Shown here in pieces: positions 37,626 to 46,808 of a stretch of DNA of 64,000 bases. The notes under the pieces were generated by a model. It saw nothing but the letters and a program-made list of their open reading frames with translations, had not been told where the DNA came from and did not search any database. Position numbers and translations under genes: made by a program. The stretch's first letter is position 1; each line of letters opens with the position of its first letter. The DNA is from Candidatus Zixiibacteriota bacterium. Its GTDB lineage: Bacteria > Zixibacteria > MSB-5A5 > UBA10806. The stretch lies in NCBI GenBank assembly GCA_020348065.1, contig CP070742.1, positions 1,228,028 to 1,292,027 of the forward strand. The letters run 5' to 3'.

Positions 37626-39221
37626 CTAATTGACATTGAACATCCTCTGAATAGTATCTGATATAACGGCGTTTTGGGAAAAAGCTCCGATGGTGGCGAT
37701 AATGACAAAAATCAAAGCCAGTGACAGGAATATAAGCTTTCCTCCCAGATCCTGCCCTTTTAACGAACCCAACAGTTTGGGCTCTCTGGAGAGATAGGCG
37801 GAGGCAGCGAAAAGTTCCTCGCCGATCAAGGTATAGTCACAGGCTGCCACGAAAAAGGGCAGCTGGGCGGGCATGGCGGTACCGGCTATCTGTATGGCCC
37901 CTATGGAATTTCCGGTTTCCGCCAGAATCAGGGATTCGGCGAAAAAAGCGCCCTGATAGAACACGGTGGCCGGCTTTTTCCTGATCACCAGACCGTCAAC
38001 ACCGGCCGCGTAGCCGAATTGGTCGTCCGTGAGATAATATACAATATCATCGTTATAATAATCGGGCCTGCCGGCGTTGAGATACGCCTCTTTAACAATC
38101 TCACGCGCCGCGACCATAACCAATGACCGTGAAACAGGGACTTCCAGCTTAGTTTCGTACTCGGCGGTAAGTTTGGCCACCCGTCCGAGAATTGTCAGAC
38201 CCGCGATAGTTTGCATATTGTTCATATCCTGGATGCCGGGGACATAAAATATCGCCCTTCCCATCTCGGTGGCGCGTCCCACGGCTTCGTCGACCGCCTC
38301 CAGCCCTGCAATCTTTCTTATAAACAGTTCTTTTCCGGCCTTGGCCCGGTTGATAAAATAAAGAATCGAGCCTATCAGTATTCCGAGCAGAACCAGCGAT
38401 ACACCGCGGCCGGTATGAAACCATTGCTGACGGGATACGGCGGGACCGGCGATTTCCGAATTGGCCTCCTGACCGTCCCACTTGGCCGCCACATAATAGT
38501 AATATTCCTGACCGTTTATAATATCTTTGCCGTCACGGAGAGTTTTCACCTGCCTGTCGACATCGGAAACTCCCCCGGTAGTTTCCCCGACTTTCTCGAA
38601 GGGCCCCTCGGCGCTGGTACTTCTATAAATATCGTACCCGTTAAAAAGCAGGCTCTTGGCCGCGTCGCTGGCCGAAACTTTCCATTCCAGCGTGATCGAA
38701 CCGCCGGCGTCATTAGGAGTATCAAACACCCTCAGTTGCGTGGGCGGGAAAACCATTATATCCGATTTATCAACCGGTACCTCAACTTTGGCAGCTTCAG
38801 CCGCCATCACCGGCGAAATCGGGCCGAAAATATTGGATTCTATGGTTTCGCCTTGAAGATCGCAGGAAATTTTATAATAATATGAAAATCCCGCAACAAC
38901 CGCGGTATCCCTGTATTGTCTGGAAATATCGGTGGCGCGAGGGTATTCAAATCCGACACTGCCGATTCCCTCGAACGGGCCTTCCGGGGCCTGAGATCTC
39001 AGGATATTATAATTCGGGAAGGTCGCCGCGGAGTCGTTATCGCCCTCCAGGCAGAACCAGTTTAAGGTTACCGAACCGGCTGTATCGAAAGGAGTTGAGA
39101 TCGCCGTCAGATCATACGGAGGATAAGAGACGGATGATGGCCCCGGTTTCAAATAAACCAGCCAGATCAGGAGAGGAAGAATAATTATTATGCAGATTCC
39201 CAGCGCTACTTTTTTGCCCAA
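37626..39221 (-). CDS. Module protein A, copy 2: two Fn3 domains plus conserved DUF6754-like domain
   Basis: The 531 residues begin with a TTG at 39221 and an N-terminal helix (ALGICIIIILPLLIWLVYL). Two fibronectin type III-like domains follow (SVTLNWFCLEGDND... and SITLEWKVSASDAA..., each ending in an YNILRS/YDIYRS strand), where copy 1 has only one. Then come a helix and the conserved domain (RKIAGLEAVDEAVGRATEMG, DDQFGYAAGVDG, AESLILAETGNS, LPFFVAACDYTLIGEELFAASAYL). It heads the whole minus-strand run down to mutM. Confidence 0.75.
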   Translation of the reverse strand: MGKKVALGICIIIILPLLIWLVYLKPGPSSVSYPPYDLTAISTPFDTAGSVTLNWFCLEGDNDSAATFPNYNILRSQAPEGPFEGIGSVGFEYPRATDISRQYRDTAVVAGFSYYYKISCDLQGETIESNIFGPISPVMAAEAAKVEVPVDKSDIMVFPPTQLRVFDTPNDAGGSITLEWKVSASDAAKSLLFNGYDIYRSTSAEGPFEKVGETTGGVSDVDRQVKTLRDGKDIINGQEYYYYVAAKWDGQEANSEIAGPAVSRQQWFHTGRGVSLVLLGILIGSILYFINRAKAGKELFIRKIAGLEAVDEAVGRATEMGRAIFYVPGIQDMNNMQTIAGLTILGRVAKLTAEYETKLEVPVSRSLVMVAAREIVKEAYLNAGRPDYYNDDIVYYLTDDQFGYAAGVDGLVIRKKPATVFYQGAFFAESLILAETGNSIGAIQIAGTAMPAQLPFFVAACDYTLIGEELFAASAYLSREPKLLGSLKGQDLGGKLIFLSLALIFVIIATIGAFSQNAVISDTIQRMFNVN

Positions 39222-39461
39222 GACTCAACCTATCCCGATTAACTTAACTGAAATGATTTACACAGATTATTGCAAACGCCCGGATTATTTTGTTGCCTGA
39301 CTAGATTCAAATTTTTTCCGTTCTCAAATCCAGAAATAAATCGTGTGTTAAAATGTCACCCTCACAATAATAAGTCAAGTGAATTTTCCACATTATTTCC
39401 GCCGTCCCGAAATTGCAAGGATAATTTTTTCGAGAAATATCAGCCAAAGCGCATAAATAGT

Positions 39462-39490
39462 TTGACAAAACCGAATGTCGATGGTATGCG
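39462..39490 (+). promoter_or_regulatory. Putative extended -10 promoter of the CarA-like gene
   Basis: TTGACA (39462-39467), 17 bases and TATGCG (39485-39490) preceded by TG-G (extended -10). Transcription would start near 39497, just before ATG 39499. The -10 core is weak. Confidence 0.4.
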
Positions 39491-39498
39491 ATTACTTG

Positions 39499-40578
39499 AT
39501 GCGTGGTTATCTTGCGATTAAGAATATAGGCACCTTTTCCGGATATTATTTCGGCTGGCAGGGTCCCTGCGCGGGAGAGATTATCAAATTTCAATCCCTT
39601 AACTTTTGCTGGGATATCTTGACCGATCCGACCTATAAAAAGAAAATTGTCGTCACCGATTCCCTATTAGTTGACGATCGACAGCCGACCCCCGACGAGA
39701 TACAATCTTTTATGTCTCATCTGGAAGGCATTGTATTCCTGGGAAATGTGGCCATGGGCGGAAACGGTTCCGGAAGAAACGTATTGAAAAGCTATTTCGA
39801 GGCCAACAGGATCGCCGGCTTCATACCCGACAGAAAGGATCTATTGAGAGACGTCCTGGAGTTTTCCAATCCTACCACGGGCTGTATAGATATAAGCCGC
39901 GAAGCGGCCATTAAAGGTTCAATTTCTCCTATTCTTCTGGATAAAGACGATTTGAAATCGGTATCTGCCCCCGAGGAGTTTTACTGGGACCTTGCCACCG
40001 GCGATCTTCCGGATGAAAAATTCGTGATTGCGGTCTGGGATTTCGGCGCAAGTTATAATCTTTTCAGAAGTTTAAGGCTCCTGGGATGCCGGGTCAGAAT
40101 AGTGCCGCCGCACACGGAACCAGAAGACATAGTCCCTCTTCACCCGGATGCCGTGGTTATACCCGGAGGACCCGCCGCCGCAAGAAATTCCGATATATTC
40201 CTGCCGAAAATAGAGAGGATGATCGGGATACGACCGCTGCTCGGAGTGGGAGGCGGCGCCGCGCTGCTGGCACGAGCTCTGGGGATGAAAACCAAACCCA
40301 TCGATTTCCCCCATTATGGAAATTCGATCCCCGTCGAGGATACCGAAACCGGAAAAATCGAGGCTTCATATCAAACTCATTCGATAACGATTGACCCCCG
40401 GTCAGCGCGCGATTCCGGCATAACGATTACTCAGGTGAACGTATGTGACGGCAGCATTGAGGGTTTCGCCATGCCCGATTATGAAACCGCCGGATCGTTC
40501 TGCCTGCCCACCGTGGAATACCTCCCCGGTTATTTCAAAAACTTTCTGAATTCCCTGAAGATTTCGCCGGTTTGTTAA
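39499..40578 (+). CDS. Carbamoyl-phosphate synthase small chain (CarA) homologue with lost catalytic triad
   Basis: In-frame ATGs occur at 39475 and 39481, but the CarA-type N-terminus (YLAIKNIGTFSGYYFGW) and the promoter favour ATG 39499 (359 residues). The N-terminal CarA domain is recognisable (GEIIKFQS, WDILTDPTYKKKIVV, DRKDLLRDVLEF), as is the class I amidotransferase domain (VIAVWDFGASYNLFRSL, PDAVVIPGGPA, SYQTHSITID). The nucleophile elbow GICLGHQ of CarA is GVGGGAA, so Cys is Gly. The region of the QGHPEASPGP motif is CLPTVEYLPG, so His and Glu are gone too. No carB is adjacent. It cannot be a glutaminase; a regulatory, binding or scaffold role is inferred. Confidence 0.7.
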   Translation: MRGYLAIKNIGTFSGYYFGWQGPCAGEIIKFQSLNFCWDILTDPTYKKKIVVTDSLLVDDRQPTPDEIQSFMSHLEGIVFLGNVAMGGNGSGRNVLKSYFEANRIAGFIPDRKDLLRDVLEFSNPTTGCIDISREAAIKGSISPILLDKDDLKSVSAPEEFYWDLATGDLPDEKFVIAVWDFGASYNLFRSLRLLGCRVRIVPPHTEPEDIVPLHPDAVVIPGGPAAARNSDIFLPKIERMIGIRPLLGVGGGAALLARALGMKTKPIDFPHYGNSIPVEDTETGKIEASYQTHSITIDPRSARDSGITITQVNVCDGSIEGFAMPDYETAGSFCLPTVEYLPGYFKNFLNSLKISPVC

Positions 40579-40989
40579 TCGATTACCTCTTTGGTTTACG
40601 CGTCTATTTGATGGATGGCGTTACTTTATAAAAAAACTCCCTGCTATTAATCGCGATAAATTGTACGGTGATAAATAGTGGTATAGAAAACTGAAAATGT
40701 TTTTAGCTTGACCGATTTATATCCGCTATTTATATTAACTGGTAGAATCGTTATAGCTTCTTTGATTTGACTTCGTCGCGCGTATAGATTTCTACGGATC
40801 TTTGTATAAAAATTGTAAGTCTTACCGGCCGAAAGGGTTATCGGGTTTAATTGTAATGATGTTCGCGGACTCAAATAAATCGGCACTTATAGATGAATTT
40901 TGCCTGAAAGTTAAAAATTCCGGGAAAGCCGGTAACTTAATACTTTAAAATATCGTCGTTATTTTAAAATCTAATTGCATGGAGAAAAA
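40579..40989 (+). promoter_or_regulatory. Intergenic region with promoter and long leader of the repeat protein gene
   Basis: TTGACC (40708-40713), a 17-base spacer and TATATT (40731-40736) form a good sigma70-like promoter. Transcription from near 40743 would give a leader of roughly 245 bases before ATG 40990, AT-rich and without an obvious riboswitch or gene. Nothing else was recognised here. Confidence 0.5.
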
Positions 40990-43900
40990 ATGGATAAGCG
41001 AAAAAAATTGATGCCAGCTTTAGCTATGGTAACGCTAACCCTGCTTTTTTATTCTTCGACAGCATTACCACAGGATTCATGTATTGTCGCCGACAACGGC
41101 ACCGGCACGGTTGATCTTCCGGCTGATTGTCCGTTCTACGCTCCGGACGAGCCCATGTATATTACAGATGGCTTGCCGCCGGGTGATACACTAAAACTTC
41201 AGCCCATATTAGAGGACTTCTTCTGTAATGAATTCACACCCTGTTCACTATCGACTCCTCTCACCGGCTGCGAGGGCGCTGGCGGCCTGCTCGGGGGAAA
41301 CTATGAATGTTTCGAGAGTACGTTGGATCTGGTTGTCACCGGCACCGGTGGTCTCACCGGTTTCAATCGTCACCTCGCGGTGGCGATGTCCTGCGAAATT
41401 CACACTTCACCTCGTAATCCGGGCGATTCCATACAAACAATGGCCGGTATAGTCTATCGTCTTGAAGGTGAGCTTTTCGGCGATCCCGATTTCTGTACCT
41501 TAATTGTAACCGCCGGCGCCGAGAACGATTTACCCGGTTCCGGTGAGATTGAAATTACCGACATCGGCGGCGGGCTCTACAATATCGACAGCTTTTTCGA
41601 TATCACCTATCAGATCGAGTTTGAGGGATGCCCCGGTTCGCCGTTGAGCGATTATTCCGGGACCACAACCGAAACGATACGTTTGCAGCAAGGCGTGGCT
41701 TTACCCCCAACCACTGGGACCTGCTGTACTCCGGAAGGCGTATGTCTCAGCATCTCCGAGGCGCTCTGCCTGAGTCTTAATGGTATATTTGCGGGTGAAG
41801 GCGACCAATGCCTTGGGGACGGCGACGGCGATGGTTACGACGATCTCTGTTATGAGCAAGGTATATGCCTAGCTCCCGATAACGGCACGGGCACCGCCGA
41901 CCTACCCGCCGACTGTCCTTTCTACGCGCCTTACAAACCGATGAAAATAATAAACGGCCTGCCGCCGGGTACTACCATTGAACTGGTACCCAGATTTTAT
42001 GAGTTCTTTTGTAGCTCGTCCACCGCTTGTTCTTTACCCACACCTCCTTCGGCCTGTGAAGGCGCCGGCGGTTCCCTTGGCGGCAACTACGAGTGTTTCG
42101 AGGGAACGCTTCGATTGGATGTTTCGGGAACGGGATCGCTTCAAGGTTTCAATCGCACGCTCTGGGTGCCGGTATCATGCGAGATCCATACATCGCCTCG
42201 CATTCCCAATGATTCAATTCAGACCATGTCTGCAGATATCTATCGCTTTCGAGGTCAATTGTTCGGAGACCCGGACTTCTGCGAGTTTATAATAACCGCT
42301 GGAACCGATTACGGTTTGCCGGGTCCCGGCCAGATAACTCTAACCGATCTTGACAACGGATATTACCAGGTCGACAGCTTTTTTGACATAACTTATCAAA
42401 TCAGGTTTACAGGTTGTCCCGCGTCTGTTTTAGAAGATTACTCGGGAACTACCATCGACTCCGTTCATCTTCAACAGGGACCTCCCCCGCCCACAGGCGC
42501 ATGCTGTCTGCCGGATGGGTCCTGCATAGAGGAGACGGAGGTTGGATGTTGGGGAATCGGCACCTACCAGGGTGACGGCACCGTGTGTCTTGGCGACGGC
42601 AACGGTGACGGCGTCGATGATGCCTGTCCCGTTCCGCCGTATTGTGTCGCCGTCGATAACGGTACCGGCACGGTTGATCTTCCGGCTGATTGTCCGTTCT
42701 ACGCCCCGGACGAGCCCATGTATATTGTAGAGGGTTTTCCGCCGGGCGACACATTAAAACTTCAGCCCATATTAGAGGATTTCTTCTGTAACGAATTCAC
42801 GCCCTGCTCACTATCGACTCCTCTCACAGGCTGCGAGGGCGCTGGCGGCCTGCTCGGGGGAAACTATGAATGTTTCGAGAGTACGTTGGATCTGGTTGTC
42901 ACCGGCACCGGCAGCCTGGCCGGTTTCAACCGTCACCTCGCGGTGCCGATGTCCTGCGAAATTCACACTTCACCCCGTAATCCCGGCGATTCCATACAAA
43001 CAATGGCCGGTATAGTCTATCGTCTTGAAGGTCAGCTTTTCGGCGATCCCGATTTCTGTGAACTCATTGTAACCGCCGGAACTGAAAATGACCTGCCCGG
43101 TTCCGGTGAAATTGAAATTACCGACATCGGCGGCGGGCTCTACAATATCGACAGCTTTTTCGATATCACCTATCAGATAGAGTTTGAGGGATGTCCCGCT
43201 TCGCCGTTGAGTGATTATTCAGGGACCACGTCTGAAACAATACGTCTGCAACAGGGCGCGCCGCAACCGCCGACGACAGGAGCCTGCTGTACTCCGGAAG
43301 GCATATGTCTCAGCATCTCCGAGCCGGTCTGCCTGAGCTTTAACGGCGACTATAATGGTGACGGTTCCGAATGCCTGGGCGATATAGATGATGACGGTTA
43401 TGATGATCTCTGTTATGAGCCGTGGACCTGCATCGCTCCTGATAACGGTACCGGCACGGTTGATCTTCCGGTAGAATGCCCCTATTACGCGCCTCTGGAG
43501 CCTATGAATATTATAAACGGTTTGCCGCCCGGAACGACGATTGAGTTGGTACCTACGTTTTATAATTTCGTCTGCGATGAATCCACCTCCTGTTCTTTGC
43601 CGATGCCAGGAGTTGGTTGTGAGGGTGACAGCGGTTCGCTTAATGGCAATTATCATTGTTTTGAGGGGTCTCTCCGTTTCGATGTTTCGGGCACCGGAGA
43701 ACTTGCCGGTTTCAACCGCGTGATCCTAGTACCGGTATCCTGCGAGATTCATACCGGTCCCCGCAGTCCCGGAGATCCGGTACAGAGTTTCGCTGCCGAT
43801 ATGCGCGGTCTATTCGGCGAGCTGTTTGGTGACCCCGATTTCTGCGAGTTTGTCATTATAGCAGGTACCGACAGCGGCCTATCAAGTCCCGGCCATATAG

Positions 43901-44181
43901 TATTAACCGACCTGGGCAACGGACTTTACGAGGTCGACAGCTTCTTCGACATCACCTATCAAATCGATTTTACAGGTTGTCCCATGTCAGTTTTAGATAG
44001 TTACTCGGGAACCACCGTCGACTCCATCCGATGGATACAGGGCAATGGGACTATTCCCGAACCGATCCCCACCCTTAACGAATGGGGTATGTTGATACTG
44101 GGATTGCTGTTATTGGCTGCGGGGACGGTAGCGGTTATACGAAGGAGAAAAATGGTATCGAGAGGTATTGCCAATAAGTAA
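40990..44181 (+). CDS. Secreted protein of four tandem ~260-residue units in an A-B-A-B order, with IPTL-CTERM anchor
   Basis: A TTG at 40975 is in frame, but ATG 40990 follows GGAG at the right distance (1063 residues). A signal peptide ends near STALPQ. Four units start at about residues 35, 297, 556 and 818, each beginning DNGTGT(V/A)DLP followed by CPFYAP or CPYYAP. Links carry a Cys pair motif (TGTCCTPEGVCL, TGACCLPDGSC) and acidic Asp-Gly-rich turns (LGDGDGDGYDDLC) that may bind calcium. Units 1 and 3 are nearly identical, as are parts of 2 and 4. The C-terminus (PIPTLNEWGMLILGLLLL plus RRRK) is an IPTL-CTERM sorting signal, normally cut by an exosortase and not by sortase. The ligand is unknown. 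Confidence 0.8.
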   Translation: MDKRKKLMPALAMVTLTLLFYSSTALPQDSCIVADNGTGTVDLPADCPFYAPDEPMYITDGLPPGDTLKLQPILEDFFCNEFTPCSLSTPLTGCEGAGGLLGGNYECFESTLDLVVTGTGGLTGFNRHLAVAMSCEIHTSPRNPGDSIQTMAGIVYRLEGELFGDPDFCTLIVTAGAENDLPGSGEIEITDIGGGLYNIDSFFDITYQIEFEGCPGSPLSDYSGTTTETIRLQQGVALPPTTGTCCTPEGVCLSISEALCLSLNGIFAGEGDQCLGDGDGDGYDDLCYEQGICLAPDNGTGTADLPADCPFYAPYKPMKIINGLPPGTTIELVPRFYEFFCSSSTACSLPTPPSACEGAGGSLGGNYECFEGTLRLDVSGTGSLQGFNRTLWVPVSCEIHTSPRIPNDSIQTMSADIYRFRGQLFGDPDFCEFIITAGTDYGLPGPGQITLTDLDNGYYQVDSFFDITYQIRFTGCPASVLEDYSGTTIDSVHLQQGPPPPTGACCLPDGSCIEETEVGCWGIGTYQGDGTVCLGDGNGDGVDDACPVPPYCVAVDNGTGTVDLPADCPFYAPDEPMYIVEGFPPGDTLKLQPILEDFFCNEFTPCSLSTPLTGCEGAGGLLGGNYECFESTLDLVVTGTGSLAGFNRHLAVPMSCEIHTSPRNPGDSIQTMAGIVYRLEGQLFGDPDFCELIVTAGTENDLPGSGEIEITDIGGGLYNIDSFFDITYQIEFEGCPASPLSDYSGTTSETIRLQQGAPQPPTTGACCTPEGICLSISEPVCLSFNGDYNGDGSECLGDIDDDGYDDLCYEPWTCIAPDNGTGTVDLPVECPYYAPLEPMNIINGLPPGTTIELVPTFYNFVCDESTSCSLPMPGVGCEGDSGSLNGNYHCFEGSLRFDVSGTGELAGFNRVILVPVSCEIHTGPRSPGDPVQSFAADMRGLFGELFGDPDFCEFVIIAGTDSGLSSPGHIVLTDLGNGLYEVDSFFDITYQIDFTGCPMSVLDSYSGTTVDSIRWIQGNGTIPEPIPTLNEWGMLILGLLLLAAGTVAVIRRRKMVSRGIANK

Positions 44182-44602
44182 TTGACTTTTTTGAAATTTT
44201 ACGAAATAGGGGCTGCAGCCAAGGCTTCTTTCTCGATCCCAGAATATGAAAAAAGAGGGATTATTTTGTTGACATGGCAATCCATTTAAATTAAATTATC
44301 ATTGTTAGGCTTCTTTGGATTGCTGCTCGCTTGAGTAACGAAACTTCGCTTTTCTTAGTTTGTTTCTTCTTGGCAACGGCAGAAAAACAGCTTTTTGAAA
44401 ATAAAAGAAAAAAAACACCTGATTTGAGTCGAATATACTTTTAGGCGAAAAGATGTCAAACTTAAACCATGAATAATTATAAGGAGGATTTATAGAAAAA
44501 AATTTATTTTGTTTAAGGCCTGCTTGATTGATCTGAAAACGACCTTATCAAGCAGGCGGGAATTTTCAATATTTGTCTAAAATCTGAGGGAAGGATGAAA
44601 AG
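44182..44602 (+). promoter_or_regulatory. Intergenic region with promoter, long leader and hairpin before the dockerin-like protein
   Basis: TTGACA (44269-44274), 17 bases and TAAATT (44292-44297) form a promoter. The roughly 300-base leader contains an orphan AAGGAGGA at 44481-44488 with no start codon behind it, and an 11-bp inverted repeat (44518-44528 with 44547-44557, loop 18). The role of the hairpin is unknown; it could be a regulatory or stabilising element. Confidence 0.45.
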
Positions 44603-46762
44603 ATGAAAAAACTGGTTTTGCTGGCTGTTGTTTTAACATGTCTATTGCTGATTTCTGCGCCTGAGGCTTCAGCCTGTTTTAACGTCAAGTACGTTCATCA
44701 GGGGGTAACGACTGTTCCGGTGATGGATTTCACCATCGTATTGGTCGGGGAGCGCGCGCCCATTAATTTCTACATGGACTCCACCGGTTATCGTTTTACC
44801 GGATTCAGCTATTGGTTTGATGACGGGAATACATATCTGAAGTGGATTAACCCCGTAGATCCCACCGGCCTACCTGTAGATCCCGCAATCGGCATTCCCT
44901 ACTGCACCTGGATGTATATCGGCTGGGAGTTGGGAGAGCCGCCAGCACCGGTGATCCAGGCATATTGGACCGACCCGGTTGGAAATCCGATTTATCCTGA
45001 CGGCTGGGTTAAGGAGATGTGGCACGAGGTTTATCCCTGGCCGGATCCCTGGTTGTGGATATACTACACCATTGATTTCGAATTAGCGGCCATTGACAGC
45101 GTTTACTATAAGGTCTTTTACGATAATTTGCCGTTGAACCAGATGACCTGGCATAATCCCGACCTCTGGCCACCCTGGGATCAGATGACTGCGTTATACA
45201 CAGGCGGCTCATATCCCCTCGTATATGGGGATTCTATCGGATGGGCTCTTCCCGGTATTGAACCCGGCTATCATGTCGTCTTTGCTTATAGAGGTTTTTG
45301 CAATAATATCTTCTGGGATTTCGGACAGCATCTAATCGAGCAGGAAGGAGGCCCGGTTTACGATCTCTGGGAAACGCCGGAAAACGGCAACACTTTCTTC
45401 GAGTTTGGCTGCGACATTCAACCTACTATACCAGCGCTTCCCGCCGATTTCTTCGGACCCGGCTCCGATCCATTCGAGGGCCAGGTAGCCTGTGTGGGTG
45501 AACCACTGGAAACAGACCCGCCCGGCGTTTTGGGATCAACCAACACTATTGTGGAAAGAGAGACGGCCGACCTGCCGGAATGTCCATCCACGGATTCGGT
45601 CGAAACCCAGATAATCGAGCTTAGTCTTGTAAGCATAGCTCCCATTACAGTATCTTTCTTGGGCGGTTCTTATTTTGAAGAATGGGACGTTTACGTTTGT
45701 TTATCGGATAGAACCCCGCCGCCCGGATATACCATATTCAATCGTGATTGCCAGCAAGGCGGCACATTCTTTTCCGAGATCGCCATATACCCCAGGTTTA
45801 TTTTCAATAAAGTTACGAATCCCGAAGACGAAGTTATTTTTGATTTCGGCGATCAAGGTTTACCGCCTGTCAACTACAACACCCCATTTAATGGCTACTG
45901 GTTGTTTGAGGACCCCGGCTTTGGCACTGCCGTGGCAATAGGCGGCGAGTTGGTTAGCCATTGTCGGGGTATTCCCGACAGGCCTATAGGTCGGAGCGGA
46001 GTCGATTTAATTCCAGGGCTTCAGGCGTCGCCCTGTAATGATTGTGAGACGCCCCCGTCTACCCATAATATGCCGTTCACTTCCTTTGCCGAGCTGGACG
46101 GCTGCGCTCAGCAGGATGCCGTAGTGCCTCGTTTTAGTGCTACTATTGGACGATGCTGCTATAATAACAATCAGGACTGCGCTGACATGACAGAGGCGGC
46201 ATGCCTCGACCTTGACGGCAACTGGGATGCGGAGTCGAACTGCATAGATAATCCCTGCCCCACCGTTGGACGATGCTGCTATAATTTGAATCAGCTCTGC
46301 GATGACATGACAGAGGCGGCATGCCTCGACCTTTTCGGCAACTGGGATGAGCATCTGAACTGCATAGATAATCCCTGCCCCACAGTTGGACGATGCTGCT
46401 ATAATGAGAATCAGAACTGCGTTGACACGTCAGAGGTGGCATGCCGCGAGCTTTTCGGCAACTGGGATGAGCATCTGAACTGCATAGATGATCCCTGCGC
46501 CACCGGCGGATGCGATTATGCGGTTGGCGACGTGAACAGCAGCGGCGGCTATAACGGTCTGGATATCACCTACGGTGTTGCTTTCTTCAAGGGCGGCGCC
46601 GATCCATTGTGTCCTTACTGTCCTCCCTGCGAGAGTTTTCATTACTGCGGTGACGTTAACGCCAGCTGCAATTACAACGGTCTTGATATCACATACGGCG
46701 TAAACTACTTCAAAGGCGGTCCGGGACCAATGCCCTGCGAAGACTGTCCGCCAGCAGGATAG
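44603..46762 (+). CDS. Secreted multidomain protein with three CC-motif repeats and a C-terminal dockerin-like pair
   Basis: The 719 residues start with a signal peptide (ending APEASA) after GAAGGA. The first 500 residues are a Trp/Tyr/Pro-rich region of no known family. Then come three 40-residue repeats (GRCCYN-NQ-C-DMTEAACLDL-GNWD--NCIDNPC), encoded by tandem 120-base units starting near 46148, 46268 and 46388. The end is a pair of dockerin-like motifs (GDVNSSGGYNGLDITYGVAFF and GDVNASCNYNGLDITYGVNYF), with the Asp/Asn positions of type I dockerin calcium loops. Dockerins bind cohesins; no cohesin is seen in the window. The family function is unknown. Confidence 0.78.
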   Translation: MKKLVLLAVVLTCLLLISAPEASACFNVKYVHQGVTTVPVMDFTIVLVGERAPINFYMDSTGYRFTGFSYWFDDGNTYLKWINPVDPTGLPVDPAIGIPYCTWMYIGWELGEPPAPVIQAYWTDPVGNPIYPDGWVKEMWHEVYPWPDPWLWIYYTIDFELAAIDSVYYKVFYDNLPLNQMTWHNPDLWPPWDQMTALYTGGSYPLVYGDSIGWALPGIEPGYHVVFAYRGFCNNIFWDFGQHLIEQEGGPVYDLWETPENGNTFFEFGCDIQPTIPALPADFFGPGSDPFEGQVACVGEPLETDPPGVLGSTNTIVERETADLPECPSTDSVETQIIELSLVSIAPITVSFLGGSYFEEWDVYVCLSDRTPPPGYTIFNRDCQQGGTFFSEIAIYPRFIFNKVTNPEDEVIFDFGDQGLPPVNYNTPFNGYWLFEDPGFGTAVAIGGELVSHCRGIPDRPIGRSGVDLIPGLQASPCNDCETPPSTHNMPFTSFAELDGCAQQDAVVPRFSATIGRCCYNNNQDCADMTEAACLDLDGNWDAESNCIDNPCPTVGRCCYNLNQLCDDMTEAACLDLFGNWDEHLNCIDNPCPTVGRCCYNENQNCVDTSEVACRELFGNWDEHLNCIDDPCATGGCDYAVGDVNSSGGYNGLDITYGVAFFKGGADPLCPYCPPCESFHYCGDVNASCNYNGLDITYGVNYFKGGPGPMPCEDCPPAG

Positions 46763-46808
46763 ACAACTCCCTGACATAACGTTCCGAAAAACCAAGAGCA
46801 AAACTACC

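Noticed and set aside
39499-40578. Ordinary carA for pyrimidine and arginine synthesis
   Set aside because: The Cys, His and Glu of the amidotransferase are absent and carB is not adjacent.
40647-40886. Minus-strand frame in the leader of the repeat protein
   Set aside because: AT-rich, no ribosome site, no recognisable product, and it lies over a good plus-strand promoter.
41092-46510. Direct repeats that could suggest a CRISPR array or a satellite
   Set aside because: The repeats are in frame, hundreds of bases (or 120 bases) long and code for protein domains; no short repeat-spacer pattern.
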